Of a DNA stretch of 64,000 bases, positions 9,477-19,695 are shown in pieces. The DNA is from UTCHB3 sp964371075 (GTDB lineage Bacteria > Bacteroidota > Ignavibacteria > Ignavibacteriales > Ignavibacteriaceae). The DNA lies in contig CAYJKN010000003.1 of assembly GCA_964371075.1 (NCBI GenBank), positions 62,001 through 126,000 on the forward strand. The letters run 5' to 3'. Made by a program: the position numbers and the translations under genes. Position 1 is the stretch's first letter. Every line of letters starts with the position of its first letter. The notes beneath the pieces were generated by a model that searched no databases, was not told where the DNA came from, and saw only the letters and a list, made by a program, of their open reading frames with translations.

Positions 9477-11102
9477 CTAATTGACCCTCTTAATTCTCAA
9501 ATATTCTGAGTAATATGGTGATTCTTTTTTCATTTTTGGGGAGTCATCCACCTGATCCATAAAGAGGATAAAGTTATATAACATCTGTTTAAATCCTGCA
9601 ACTGCATCATAATTTATGAATTGGGAGAGGTCATCAAATGGTGAATGATAAATATTTGTTGTGTAAAAGTTTTTTAACCAGGTATATTCTTCGAGTCTCT
9701 TGTTCACAGGTAATTTACCTTCCTGAATCAAGAAGGCGGGTATGCCAGCCTGTACAAAACCGTAGTGATCTCCCCTGATGAATTTATCAGTAATTTGTTC
9801 CTCAATTTCATCCACCCTTATACCATTGATTTTCGCAAATTTCTCAAAAAACACCCTTAAATCAGAATGATCACCATCGATGATCTCCAAAGAGAGTGGT
9901 TCATCAATAAATGGTACTCCATCAATATTCAAAACAAAAGCAGTTTTTGATAATGGAACAAAAGGGTTTGATGTGTAATACTTGCTCCCAAGGAGACCCT
10001 TCTCTTCGCCTGTGAGAAATAAAATCAGGATGTTCTTTTTAAGAGAAGATTTTCTCTCAACCAATCCCGCGGCAATTTCGAGTAAAACTGCAACTCCCAA
10101 AGCATTATCATTTAATCCGTTATAAATCGAGTCACCCTTTATCGGTTCACCAATTCCCAAATGGTCATAATGAGCGGAAAGGATTACCCACTCCTCATTA
10201 TTAACATTTTCAATTGCGGCTGCTATATTGTGTGAAATAAATTCTCGAGAATTAAATTTACCCTTAAATTCAACTTTTGCGGGAAGGTAAAAACTTCGCA
10301 CTTTATTTTCTGAGACCATTGAGTGGATATCTTCCACAGAGACTCCAGAGCCCTCAAAAAAGATTTTAGCTGAGGCAGGGTTTATTATCGCACCAAACCC
10401 CGAACTCATTCGTGAACTCAAATATATCTCTTCAAATTGGTAGTCACTTTTTATTTTATTCCATTCGACAATTTTACCGGTTTTTTCCTGAATGGGAATG
10501 ATGATCACTCCGGCTGCTCCTTTACTTAAAGCAATTCTTAATTTTGATTCATTTAAGGAATAAACGGAATTTTCTTCGCCAAGGAAATAACTTTTGTCAG
10601 ATGAGTGGGGTTCACCACCGAGCACAACTACCATCTTCCCCTCAACATCTATTTCAAAATAGTCATCATAGTCATATTCCGGTGCTGTGATGCCATATCC
10701 CGCAAATGCTGTTTCAATATAACTTGGGATCAGTGTTTCAGTTCCACAATTTGTTACAACATAGTCGCTGTTCAATTTGAGTTTGTGTTCTGATATTGAG
10801 GAGACATTTAATTCAGAACTGCCAAGAACGGTGTATCCTTGCAATGGGATGCTTTGGAACCAGGATTTCCCGCCAAGCGGTGAGATGCCTTTACTTGTTA
10901 AATAATCGATTATATATTTTTCTGCGATTCTCTCCCCCTTACTTCCTGTTCCTCTGCCAAGTAACGAATCGGCTGCGAGAACAGAGGCATGTTTGTATAT
11001 CCGGTCTGCCGTTTCTTCCTTGCCCATACTATTCATCTGAGCATACCCGGTTACAGGGAGAAGAAAAAAACCGATCAAGAATAATTTTATGGGCGAATTC
11101 AT
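9477..11102 (-). CDS. Secreted M28 family peptidase with PA domain
   Basis: 541 residues with a signal peptide (about 1-21, ending near TGYAQ). The layout is a PA-domain insertion (about 110-260) and an M28 catalytic part (about 290-520). Zinc-ligand motifs are present: SAHYDHLG, NGLNDNALG, TGEEKGLLG, LNIDGVP, RGDHYGF and YHSPFDD. It lacks the PDZ domain of the other M28 peptidase at 3094-4872 and is only moderately similar to it, so it is a paralogue and not a recent copy. It is transcribed together with the PstS-like gene (0 bp spacing). Predicted role: release of amino acids from peptides in the periplasm or outside the cell. Confidence 0.9.
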   Translation of the reverse strand: MNSPIKLFLIGFFLLPVTGYAQMNSMGKEETADRIYKHASVLAADSLLGRGTGSKGERIAEKYIIDYLTSKGISPLGGKSWFQSIPLQGYTVLGSSELNVSSISEHKLKLNSDYVVTNCGTETLIPSYIETAFAGYGITAPEYDYDDYFEIDVEGKMVVVLGGEPHSSDKSYFLGEENSVYSLNESKLRIALSKGAAGVIIIPIQEKTGKIVEWNKIKSDYQFEEIYLSSRMSSGFGAIINPASAKIFFEGSGVSVEDIHSMVSENKVRSFYLPAKVEFKGKFNSREFISHNIAAAIENVNNEEWVILSAHYDHLGIGEPIKGDSIYNGLNDNALGVAVLLEIAAGLVERKSSLKKNILILFLTGEEKGLLGSKYYTSNPFVPLSKTAFVLNIDGVPFIDEPLSLEIIDGDHSDLRVFFEKFAKINGIRVDEIEEQITDKFIRGDHYGFVQAGIPAFLIQEGKLPVNKRLEEYTWLKNFYTTNIYHSPFDDLSQFINYDAVAGFKQMLYNFILFMDQVDDSPKMKKESPYYSEYLRIKRVN

Positions 11103-11165
11103 CAGATTTTTATGTTTTTATTTGATCTATAATTTACAAAATTCTCGATTAAATTTATTTGTCGA

Positions 11166-12308
11166 TCAATCCCCATAGCCGGTTAATTCTACATACCCCA
11201 CTCCTCCGGATATATCTTTTCCGTTTTTTCTAATGACATTTATTGCCCCCTCATAATATCTTAGTCGAAAAGGATGTACTTGATTTTTCATGGCAACAGA
11301 TACACCAAAAAGGAAATTTAATGGTTTAATTTCGATTTTCCACTCCAACGGATAAACAATTCCATCTATTTCTGATTTGACAATTGTGGTGATTTTAAAA
11401 TCATCACCAGTAAATACATCATAACTGCCATCCTTACGAACCAATGTCCCTTTTTGGAAATTGGTTGCCCCTGTTGAATCCCTCAGTCTAAAATACATCA
11501 GCTCGGTATCATCCTCCATCTGTAATGCAAACCAATCCCAGCCTTTTTGATCACTTTCAAGTGCGCTGGTGCTCCATTCTCTGTCCATCCATGAACTACC
11601 GGTTAATTTGTACTTCGCTCCTTTCAGGGTAAGTTCTCCGGTCGTATTCAGTCTTGTGTAAGAATAATAATAGGAAGCATTCCCGGGTTTGTTGGATTTT
11701 TTACTTAATCCTTTATCCCCATGTAATACCATCTTTTTCTCAGGTATTAACTTGAATGAAATTTGAAACTCAGAAGTTGAAGAGCTAACTTGTATTATCG
11801 GTAATAATGCTCCATTGGAAAAGTCGAATAGAATTTCATTCCCCTCTATATAAATCCTTTTTTCTGTTTCATCACTACCTGCGAGACCATCCAATCCCCG
11901 GGCATATTTTTCAAAAGAATAAAACTTCTGATTTTGAATATCACTTATCCCGATATGGATACTAAAAAGCGATTTTTGGGAAAAGACAACTGTATCGCTG
12001 TCATTTCCCGGTAATATACCGTTCCTGAAAATCGTAAACTGGTATCCAAATCTTCTTCCGTCCGAAGTGAAAAGATTACCCGTAAAATACCACCACTCAG
12101 TCCGGTACTCATTGTGTGCAAAATGATCTCTTGGAAATACAAATTGCCTTACACTGTCTGCCTTTTTGAATCCGGAAACTTCACCACTCATTATGCTTGC
12201 GACTGAGATTTCATCCACAGAGTTGTTATTTGTACCAAAGTTGACAAAAAGATAGATCAACAGCCCGGTAAACAACAATCCTGATAACGATAGTAATAAC
12301 AATCGCAT
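11166..12308 (-). CDS. AttH/CrtC-like predicted secreted hydrolase (COG5621)
   Basis: A 380-residue protein with an N-terminal hydrophobic anchor (about 3-24) and the AttH/hydroxyneurosporene-synthase type double-lipocalin fold. Diagnostic stretches are FPRDHFAHNEYRTEWWYFTG (about 59-78) and SSWMDREWSTS followed by GWDWFALQ. Family members are annotated as predicted secreted hydrolases; no enzyme activity can be read from the sequence. It starts one base after the stop of the FtsX-like permease. The order ATPase, permease, AttH-like protein recurs in many Gram-negative bacteria and resembles the attEFGH arrangement, so it probably works with this exporter on an envelope lipid or lipoprotein. 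Confidence 0.85.
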   Translation of the reverse strand: MRLLLLSLSGLLFTGLLIYLFVNFGTNNNSVDEISVASIMSGEVSGFKKADSVRQFVFPRDHFAHNEYRTEWWYFTGNLFTSDGRRFGYQFTIFRNGILPGNDSDTVVFSQKSLFSIHIGISDIQNQKFYSFEKYARGLDGLAGSDETEKRIYIEGNEILFDFSNGALLPIIQVSSSTSEFQISFKLIPEKKMVLHGDKGLSKKSNKPGNASYYYSYTRLNTTGELTLKGAKYKLTGSSWMDREWSTSALESDQKGWDWFALQMEDDTELMYFRLRDSTGATNFQKGTLVRKDGSYDVFTGDDFKITTIVKSEIDGIVYPLEWKIEIKPLNFLFGVSVAMKNQVHPFRLRYYEGAINVIRKNGKDISGGVGYVELTGYGD

Positions 12309-12309
12309 A

Positions 12310-14856
12310 CTATTCGTCCCTCAAAGATTTTGAAGGCAGAGTGACCGACATTTTATAGGCGGGATAAAGTCCTGCGAGAAGTGAGGCTGATACTGCAATT
12401 ATGATTGCTTGTATCAGAACCACGGGGTCAATCGACATCTGCATCGTCCAGCCAAAAGATCTTAGATTTATGACATAAATCAGGCAATATGCAAGCACCA
12501 ATCCCAATGGAATGGCGATAAGAGCAGCAATTAATCCTATTGTAAAAGTCTGAACTGAAATCATTTTTAACATTTGACCCGGAGTTAACCCGGTAGCCCT
12601 TAAAATTCCCATCTCTTTCTCCTTCTCAAGCTGAATAGACATCAGTGCACTGAATACTCCAATAAAAGCAACAATTACAGATAAAATATGGAGCAACCCT
12701 GCGACAACAAATGTACGATCAAAAATTTCGATTGAATAGTCACGCAAATCTTTGTTTAACCGGATGGAGACAGAACTTTCTTCAGGGAAAAGCGATCTCA
12801 GATTTCTTTGAACAGTTGTAATATCTACTTTATTGTCAAGGTAAACACCAATTCCTGATATTTTATGGTTACCCCAATATTTTTTAAAGTGGTTATAGTC
12901 AAATGCGATATGCCCGACATCAGAACTGTAGTCGTAATAGATCGCTGAAACCTTAAGCACCAGGTCTCCGGCTGGTGATTTTAGTGTAAATTGATCACCA
13001 ACTTTGTAATTCCATTTGTAAGCAAATGTTTCAGTCATTAATATCCCTGTTCCTGCCCTGATCTCTACCCATACAGTTGTGGGATTTCCCTCTTTTAGGT
13101 TAAATCTGTTCTCATTCTCGGGGTCTATGTGTGAACCAAATACTTCAACAGGTTTCCCATTTATTGTTCCTGCCCCCTCCGAATAATAGTCAAGTGTCTT
13201 CACTCCATCAATCATCAAAAATTTCTGAACAAGAGATGTGTCGAGGACAGCCTCATTTTTACGCGATACAAGCCCTTGTGACGACACAAACACATCTGCA
13301 ACAAGAGTTTGTTCAAGCCAATCCACTACTGTGCCTCTAAAGGAACTGATCATTGTGGAAACCCCGATAGTGGCAGAGACAGAAATTGCAAGTGCTGCAA
13401 TGGCTACAGATGTTCTGCTCATATTTGCTGTTACTCCACGTACCCCAATTTTTCCTGTATTCCCCATCATTTTTTTGATAATTGGTTCAATGACTTTAAC
13501 AAATACCGTTATAACCGCCGGAGTCTGAAGTGCAAATGCAATGATCAGGAGGAAAATCCCAAAGTACCCAACCAATATTCCGGTACCACTAAAAGTTAAA
13601 ATTATGATACCAATGATTAGAAGTACAAAAGAGATTATGGAGAATAATACAATTCTCGTTTTAAGTTTTGTTTCAACGGATGATCTTTTTAATGAAACAC
13701 CGGGGGATGTCTGTGCAGCTTCATATGCCGGAAACATTGCAGCTATTATTGTTCCTCCTACCCCTGCCACACTTGCCTTTAAAATAATGAGAGGTGATAG
13801 TGAAACAGTTTGAACTGTGGTAACAAAATAAAGATCGTTTAAACTCTGTGTTACAAATCCGAGCATGATTTTACCGAGGAATATTCCTCCAACAATTCCA
13901 CCGATCGTTCCAATTGAGGCGATGAAAATCGATTCTGCCATCACTTGAATGAAAATATCTTTTCTTGTTACACCGGCAGCCCTCAGAAGCGCGAGTAATC
14001 TGCGTCGTTGAACCACAGAGAATGTCATGGCATTATAGATGAGGAAAAGCCCAACAATCAACACCAATAGACTCATGGCATTGAGGTTTAGTCTGAAAGC
14101 TTCTGTCATCGATTTGGCTGTTTCATTACTTTTTTCAGCAGTTGACAGTTGCAGGGTTGGATCCCGTAAAATAGTTTTATTGATTCTGTCCACTTCGTCA
14201 GGGGTGAGGATCAGATCGATATAACTGACAAAACTTCCTTTATTGAACAATTTTCTGGCAGTTTCGATGTCAGATATTATAAACTGTTCAATACGATCTC
14301 CTGAAATATCTTCGTTCGATTTAATTAATCCAACACAAACCACACTTAAAAAACCATCTCCCCACTTTAGTGTTAGTGTATCTCCTGTTTTGATTTTTGC
14401 CTCCCGGGCAAATGTTTCAGGGATTAAAACTTTGTTTGAAGAAGAGAGAAGTTCCGCCAGTTCAGTGTTATCACCCGCTAAATCCGCAGATACAAAATTT
14501 CTAAATTCGTGTTCTGAGAAAGGATCAAGTCCCAGAAATGTAGCAGTAAAGCCATCACCAATTAGAACTTTTACATTCTCTTCGATCACGGGGGCTGAAA
14601 TTTTAATTCCTGCATCTTTTCGTAATTTTATGTAGGTAGAGAGTGTTATATCCCCTGCTCTGTTGCTCAGTCTGTGGGTTGCTTTACCTGTTACAGATTC
14701 CATAGAAATATCAAATGCTTTTCCTGAACTTTCATTTGCGATATCAATGGAAAGGATTACTGCAACGCCAAGCATGATTCCGAGTGAGGATAAAAATGTC
14801 TGCCACGGGTGGGTGAAAAGATAACGAAGCCCCGCTTTTTGGAACAAAGTGATCAA
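12310..14856 (-). CDS. FtsX/LolC-type ABC transporter permease (two FtsX domains)
   Basis: 848 residues: an N-terminal TM helix and periplasmic MacB-type domain (about 40-250), three TM helices of the first FtsX domain (about 255-385), a central TM pair (about 400-455), a second MacB-like domain (about 480-700) and a final FtsX domain (about 715-840). The duplicated form, about twice the size of LolC, is usual for the COG3127-like group that partners a LolD-type ATPase. The reading frame begins with TTG at 14856, overlapping the TGA of the ATPase gene (TTGA), with no ATG close by; translational coupling is likely. The complex probably moves a lipid-linked substrate out of the inner membrane. 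Confidence 0.9.
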   Translation of the reverse strand: MITLFQKAGLRYLFTHPWQTFLSSLGIMLGVAVILSIDIANESSGKAFDISMESVTGKATHRLSNRAGDITLSTYIKLRKDAGIKISAPVIEENVKVLIGDGFTATFLGLDPFSEHEFRNFVSADLAGDNTELAELLSSSNKVLIPETFAREAKIKTGDTLTLKWGDGFLSVVCVGLIKSNEDISGDRIEQFIISDIETARKLFNKGSFVSYIDLILTPDEVDRINKTILRDPTLQLSTAEKSNETAKSMTEAFRLNLNAMSLLVLIVGLFLIYNAMTFSVVQRRRLLALLRAAGVTRKDIFIQVMAESIFIASIGTIGGIVGGIFLGKIMLGFVTQSLNDLYFVTTVQTVSLSPLIILKASVAGVGGTIIAAMFPAYEAAQTSPGVSLKRSSVETKLKTRIVLFSIISFVLLIIGIIILTFSGTGILVGYFGIFLLIIAFALQTPAVITVFVKVIEPIIKKMMGNTGKIGVRGVTANMSRTSVAIAALAISVSATIGVSTMISSFRGTVVDWLEQTLVADVFVSSQGLVSRKNEAVLDTSLVQKFLMIDGVKTLDYYSEGAGTINGKPVEVFGSHIDPENENRFNLKEGNPTTVWVEIRAGTGILMTETFAYKWNYKVGDQFTLKSPAGDLVLKVSAIYYDYSSDVGHIAFDYNHFKKYWGNHKISGIGVYLDNKVDITTVQRNLRSLFPEESSVSIRLNKDLRDYSIEIFDRTFVVAGLLHILSVIVAFIGVFSALMSIQLEKEKEMGILRATGLTPGQMLKMISVQTFTIGLIAALIAIPLGLVLAYCLIYVINLRSFGWTMQMSIDPVVLIQAIIIAVSASLLAGLYPAYKMSVTLPSKSLRDE

Positions 14857-15593
14857 TTTTGCCTCTGAGAAGATACAATGATTGATTTCCCCTTAAATTC
14901 GATTATCCTGTCAGCAAGTCCCGTAAGTTCTCTGCTGTGTGTTGCCATCACCATTGTTTTCCCATTTTTTTTGACCAGATCATCCAGTAGTTCAATTACT
15001 TTATCGGCTGTTTTAAAATCAAGATTTCCGGTGGGTTCATCGGCAAGTATAATTCCGGGGTTGTGGACGAGTGCCCTGGCAATTGCAATCCGCTGTTGTT
15101 CACCGCCTGAAAGAACATCAGGATAGCTGTTTCTTCTATCATACAGTCCAACTTCATTCAGAAGGAATTTTGCCCTCTCCTTCCCCTCAGGTGTGACGTT
15201 ATCGGTCAACTCAAGTGCAAGATGGAGGTTTTCATTTACGGTGAGTGTCGGGATCAAATTAAAAAATTGAAAAATAAACCCTACATTTTTCCTTCTAAAA
15301 ATGGTTCTTGCGGGTTCTTTTAGAAGAGTGATTTCAGTGGAATTCATAAATATTTGCCCGGAGTCGGGTATATCGATTCCACTGAGTAAATTCAAAAGTG
15401 TGGACTTTCCGGAACCACTCCTGCCCAAAAGAATTGTTAGTTCCCCCTCGTTTAAATGAAGATTTACATCATCCAGAACTTTGTGAACTGTGTCTCCCTC
15501 ATGAAAACTTTTATTTATGTTTTTGATCTCGATATAATACAAATCTGTTCCTGTTTTATTTAAGAAACAGAGCAGTTTCTTATTTAATTCCAT
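14853..15593 (-). CDS. LolD-type ABC transporter ATP-binding protein
   Basis: A cytoplasmic ATPase of the LolD/MacB/FtsE group. It has Walker A GRSGSGKST, signature LSGGEQQRIAIARAL and Walker B IILADEPTGNLD, all intact, followed by the usual H-loop MATHSRE. Family members begin near the segment YIEIKNINKSF. The ATG at 15593 gives an extra 17-residue N-terminus; a TTG at 15542 with AGGA six bases upstream gives about 229 residues, the usual length, and may be the true start. The upstream gene's terminator ends at about 15604, so a separate promoter is needed unless readthrough occurs. It is coupled to the permease by an overlapping stop/start. Confidence 0.9.
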   Translation of the reverse strand: MELNKKLLCFLNKTGTDLYYIEIKNINKSFHEGDTVHKVLDDVNLHLNEGELTILLGRSGSGKSTLLNLLSGIDIPDSGQIFMNSTEITLLKEPARTIFRRKNVGFIFQFFNLIPTLTVNENLHLALELTDNVTPEGKERAKFLLNEVGLYDRRNSYPDVLSGGEQQRIAIARALVHNPGIILADEPTGNLDFKTADKVIELLDDLVKKNGKTMVMATHSRELTGLADRIIEFKGKSIIVSSQRQN

Positions 15594-15603
15594 TGTTAAA
15601 AAC

Positions 15604-15637
15604 AAAAAAAGCTGCTCTAATTTGTAAAGCAGCTTTT
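15604..15637 (-). terminator. Rho-independent terminator of the aromatic amino acid gene
   Basis: On the minus strand a perfect 10-bp stem AAAAGCTGCT / AGCAGCTTTT with an 11-nt loop is followed by further T residues. It lies just past the stop at 15657. The same core stem recurs after clpP (54798-54830). Confidence 0.88.
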
Positions 15638-15656
15638 AGCTAATATTGTGATCAGG

Positions 15657-17675
15657 TCAGATTTTTTCCAATTCTTTCATCATGTTTCTGAACTGATTAA
15701 AATCCATCGATTGTTGCGCATCACTGAGAGCTTTATCGGGTTCAGGATGAAATTCCACCATAATGCCATGAGCACCAACAGCTTTTGCTGCCTTTGCGAG
15801 TGGAGTTACCTTGTCCCTGTGGCCCACTGCATGAGAGGGATCAACGATTATCGGAAGATGGGTCAATTCTTTAAGAACTGGAATTGCACTCAGATCAAGC
15901 GTGTTCCTTGTTGCGGTTTCAAAAGTCCTGATACCTCTTTCACATAATATCACTTGTCTATTCCCTTGCGCAAGAATATACTCGGCAGCACTGAGGAGTT
16001 CTTCAATGGATGACATCAGTCCTCTTTTAAGAAGAACGGGTCTGTGTGTTTTACCAACTTCGATTAACAACGAAAAATTCTGCATATTCCTCGCTCCAAT
16101 CTGCAAGATATCAGAATACTTCGCCACCTCGTCGACCTGATTAATCGAGAGAACTTCGGTAACAACCGGGAGGTCATAAACCTTTCCGGCTTCAACAAGA
16201 AGTTTTAGTCCATCGTAACCAAGTCCCATAAAAGCATAGGGATTTGTTCTGGGCTTAAAACAACCACCTCTGAGAATTTGACCATTTGTCTGTTTCAATT
16301 CCCTTGCGCATTCAAATATCTGTTCCTGTGATTCCACTGAACAAGGACCGCCGATAACAACAAAGTTGTCTCCACCAATCCTGACTCCCTTAACCTCAAT
16401 TATAGTATCATCACTTTTATAATCTCTCCCTGCAAGTTTGTAAGGCGACGATTTTTTGGGGATGTTAACTTTTTCAGTAACTATTACCGGCTCCTCTAAA
16501 TCAATTTTATCGACAAGTTCCGTCGGTGTGACGGATTCGATTGTGGTTTTTTCAATATCATTTTGAGGATAACTTCCAAAGAGTTTAAAATAACGTGAAT
16601 TTTTCCCAAGTTCATCAAGCATTAAACTGACTTTGTCATCCTCAATATTTCCTTCAAAATCGATATAAAACATCTCCTCCCACTGATTCCCCGGGACTGG
16701 TCGGGACTGAATTTTTGTCATGTTAACCCCGTATTTGTTAAATACGAGCAGGGCTTCAACAAGGGCACCGGGTTTCTGTGCGGTTGCCAAAACAATCGAA
16801 GTTTTTGCGGGAATTCTTAAATCAACTGTAACCGGTTTTTTTGATGCAATTACAAATCGTGTATAGTTTTCTTTTCTGTTGGCAATATCCTCTTTGAGGA
16901 TGACCATGCCAAAAGCTTCCGCTGCTTGTTCACTGGCAATTGCGACAAATTCGATATTCCCTTCTTCTTTCACCCTTTGCACCGAAAGGGCAGTGTCGTT
17001 CATGTTTTCGATACGAGCATTTGGAAGTGTTTCAAGAAATTTGCTACTCTGGGCTGCAGCCTGATGATGTGCATAAACTTTTTTAATTGTACTAAAATCC
17101 ACCTTGGCGATTCCTATCAAGTTTTGTTTAACTCTCAATTTTTCTTCACCAATGATTGAAACTGAAGAACGCATTAATGCATCATAAACATCATTTATGT
17201 TACCCGAGGTTGTATTCTCCACGGGAAGCATGGCATAATCAGCTTCCTGATCTTCAACAGCCTTCACAACATCTTCAAATGTCATCTTACTGACAAAAAC
17301 AAGCTGCTGATTCCTGTTTGAAAAGAACTTGTTTGCAGCCATGTGGCTAAATGATCCTTCAATTCCCTGAATAGCAACTCTAATTTCACCACCGGTTTTT
17401 TCGGCACCAATCTTATGAAGATAAGACTGCTGCAACCTTATTGAATCTTCAATGATTTCATGGAAAATTCTTGTTACATAAGTAGGTTCCAGTCCAATTT
17501 CTTTCCCCAATTTAATACAGTTTTGCAACAACGATTTCTCACGCTCCACATCCCTGATTGGACTTCCGCTCAAATCTTTTTTCTTGATTACCTCAATACT
17601 CAACTCACGACGCTCAGCGAGTAGAGTGATAATATTTTTGTCACAACTGTTGATTTTTTCTCTTAGGTCTTCCAT
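15657..17675 (-). CDS. Trifunctional chorismate mutase / prephenate dehydratase / DAHP synthase
   Basis: A 672-residue fusion of three shikimate-pathway enzymes. Residues about 1-90 are an AroQ chorismate mutase (start MEDLREKINSCDKNIITLLA). Residues about 97-280 are prephenate dehydratase with the conserved TRF at 272-274. An ACT domain (about 290-365, with KPGALVEAL and SRP) would bind phenylalanine for feedback control. After a linker, about 425-672 is a type I-beta DAHP synthase (IGGPCSVES at 441-449, GGCFKPRT, DPSHAVGHRD). It therefore covers the first step of the shikimate pathway and two steps toward phenylpyruvate. No frame break is visible. Two-domain fusions are common; this triple one is unusual. 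It stands alone with its own terminator. Confidence 0.92.
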   Translation of the reverse strand: MEDLREKINSCDKNIITLLAERRELSIEVIKKKDLSGSPIRDVEREKSLLQNCIKLGKEIGLEPTYVTRIFHEIIEDSIRLQQSYLHKIGAEKTGGEIRVAIQGIEGSFSHMAANKFFSNRNQQLVFVSKMTFEDVVKAVEDQEADYAMLPVENTTSGNINDVYDALMRSSVSIIGEEKLRVKQNLIGIAKVDFSTIKKVYAHHQAAAQSSKFLETLPNARIENMNDTALSVQRVKEEGNIEFVAIASEQAAEAFGMVILKEDIANRKENYTRFVIASKKPVTVDLRIPAKTSIVLATAQKPGALVEALLVFNKYGVNMTKIQSRPVPGNQWEEMFYIDFEGNIEDDKVSLMLDELGKNSRYFKLFGSYPQNDIEKTTIESVTPTELVDKIDLEEPVIVTEKVNIPKKSSPYKLAGRDYKSDDTIIEVKGVRIGGDNFVVIGGPCSVESQEQIFECARELKQTNGQILRGGCFKPRTNPYAFMGLGYDGLKLLVEAGKVYDLPVVTEVLSINQVDEVAKYSDILQIGARNMQNFSLLIEVGKTHRPVLLKRGLMSSIEELLSAAEYILAQGNRQVILCERGIRTFETATRNTLDLSAIPVLKELTHLPIIVDPSHAVGHRDKVTPLAKAAKAVGAHGIMVEFHPEPDKALSDAQQSMDFNQFRNMMKELEKI

Positions 17676-17763
17676 TTTCTCAACTTTTTAAATTTTCAAC
17701 GGCTCAATATAATGAATGGGTGTTTATCAATTTTTGTGCAACGAGGTCATTAATTATTGCCAA

Positions 17764-19674
17764 TTATTTAAGTAATAGAGTTTTTAGAACTACAGAATTG
17801 ACTCCCGACTCCACTTTGATAAAATACGGACCACTGGGGAGTCTTTCAGCATTCCACTTAAATTGATGCTCTCCTGCTGCCAACTCTCCCAAACCAATTT
17901 GTTTAATAAGTTCGCCTAACTGATTGTATATTGATATGTTAACTTGATTTGCCTCTGACAATTTGAAAGCCACTATGGTCTCAGGATTAAAGGGATTTGG
18001 GAAATTTTGAAAAACTTCAAATTTGGTCGGGGTGACAGAGGAAACAACTTCTTTACCGGAAGAAACGATAATATCAGGTGATTTTTTCCTGTCAATTAAT
18101 AATAATCCTGCATCTGACATTATATATTTACCACTTGGAATCGCCTCATTGTTCAAGGAAAAAACCCTCCTTTTCCCTTGAGACAATTCATAACTTCCGA
18201 GATGGTACCAACCTTGTTTGCCCGGACTTTGCTGGTTAACACTTACAATCGTGTCACCTTGTCTGGTTGAAATAGTATATCTTACATCAGGTGCAAAAGA
18301 AAAACTTGGAATCAGGTAGATATAAAGGTTATAAAACCCGTCCGCCGGAATATCATAACTGTATTCTAATGATGCAAGGGTGGAACTCCCTGTTCTAATG
18401 ATCCCTCCCCTAAATCCGGGCACAGGCAATGATTCCCATACACCCGTCTTCACTACATTTATTGAATCCTCACTTATAAGAAGCCCTTTGGGTCTCCTGT
18501 TAAACTCTCTTCCAGGCATGGCGGCAGGTTGTTGGTAAAAAGTTGAGCGGAGTGTATCTGCGAGACGGAAGTTGTTGCGTCTTAATCCTTCGTAAAAAAA
18601 GAATCCCTCCCCCTTCACTCCCGCATTTCGATTGGCCTGCAGGGATTGTAAAAGGAATTGTGGCTCAATTGTATAACTTCCAACATTCATCAAAACACCG
18701 GCAAAAGTGATATCTTTCTTTTGTGGGTCAATATGTGACAACGAACTGTTTAATTCATAAATGTAATCGGCAATTGAATATCTGTAAAGTTGTGGTAAAA
18801 ACTGATCCACAATTCCCGTGTTAACCCATGTTTTAGAATCCTGCAAATACTGATCATAAGCCCATGGGTAAACACTTGGGGAAGAAGCAACAAATAAATT
18901 TTCATCCAGTGTTTTTACACTATTGCGCACTCTACTGTAAAAATCATTTAACTTGTTTGCACGCCACCGTTTCCAATCGTTATCGTAAAAATTTGCAGGA
19001 GGTGATTGTCCACCATGATCCTGTTTATACAATTCTACAGTCACAGAATCATAACCACATTCCACAGGTAAAGCAGGCATGCGGTCAGAATATTCGATCC
19101 CGTCGATATCGTAATTTCTGATTACCTCGGTAGTCAACCCGATTATAAAATTTTGTACATCAGGATTTACTCCGGACATCCAGTCAAATCCATTTTTTAC
19201 ACAAATATCTCCATTTAAACTTCTTGCAGCCCAATCCGGGTATTGTTGCAAAATATGCCCGCCATAAGGAGGTGTCCCACCTGAATAAAAAGAAGAAAAT
19301 CCATATTCAAACCAGGGATAGACTTCAATTCCAACTCGATGAGCTTCAATAATAACTGTCTCTAAAGGGTCCCTGCCTGAAAAGACAGGATCAATGCTAA
19401 AACCAAAAAGTGAATCAACTAATTTACTCTGATATTGAGTGTATCCTGCATTCCAGACCACCGGAATCACTGCATTAATATTCAAACTTTCAAGAAGATC
19501 CATCGCTTCAGAAATGGACTTCTCTGAGAAAAGCACCTGACTATCCACACCCGTCAGTTTCACCCCTCGAAATTCCTTGTTTTGACCCGATATCGTGGGA
19601 GGTGCCAACAGCAACACAAACAATGACAGTACAAAGAGTTTTATTTGTAAATGATATTTTTGATTTTTTAGCAT
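17764..19674 (-). CDS. Glycoside-hydrolase-like (GHL10/DUF187) secreted protein with golvesin-like and T9SS sorting domains
   Basis: 636 residues from the ATG at 19674 (a TTG 33 bases upstream would add 11 residues before the signal peptide and is less likely). Signal peptide about 12-31. The region about 34-350 matches the GHL10 family (starting EFRGVKLTGVDSQV, with ESLNINAVIPVVWN, VGIEVYPWFEYG, DIDGIEYSDRMP), a TIM-barrel family related to glycosidases. About 420-530 resembles the golvesin C-terminal/CBD-like fold (VNQQSPGKQGWYHLGSY). The end (about 550-636, NFPNPFNPETIVAFKLS ... GPYFIKVE) is a type A T9SS sorting domain. It should be secreted across the outer membrane and may cleave or bind polysaccharide; the substrate is not visible. 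Confidence 0.87.
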   Translation of the reverse strand: MLKNQKYHLQIKLFVLSLFVLLLAPPTISGQNKEFRGVKLTGVDSQVLFSEKSISEAMDLLESLNINAVIPVVWNAGYTQYQSKLVDSLFGFSIDPVFSGRDPLETVIIEAHRVGIEVYPWFEYGFSSFYSGGTPPYGGHILQQYPDWAARSLNGDICVKNGFDWMSGVNPDVQNFIIGLTTEVIRNYDIDGIEYSDRMPALPVECGYDSVTVELYKQDHGGQSPPANFYDNDWKRWRANKLNDFYSRVRNSVKTLDENLFVASSPSVYPWAYDQYLQDSKTWVNTGIVDQFLPQLYRYSIADYIYELNSSLSHIDPQKKDITFAGVLMNVGSYTIEPQFLLQSLQANRNAGVKGEGFFFYEGLRRNNFRLADTLRSTFYQQPAAMPGREFNRRPKGLLISEDSINVVKTGVWESLPVPGFRGGIIRTGSSTLASLEYSYDIPADGFYNLYIYLIPSFSFAPDVRYTISTRQGDTIVSVNQQSPGKQGWYHLGSYELSQGKRRVFSLNNEAIPSGKYIMSDAGLLLIDRKKSPDIIVSSGKEVVSSVTPTKFEVFQNFPNPFNPETIVAFKLSEANQVNISIYNQLGELIKQIGLGELAAGEHQFKWNAERLPSGPYFIKVESGVNSVVLKTLLLK

Positions 19675-19695
19675 ATAGTATTTCAAATGTTTAAA

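Noticed and set aside
12310..14856. Two separate permease genes
   Set aside because: The frame is continuous and the double-FtsX layout is usual for this family.
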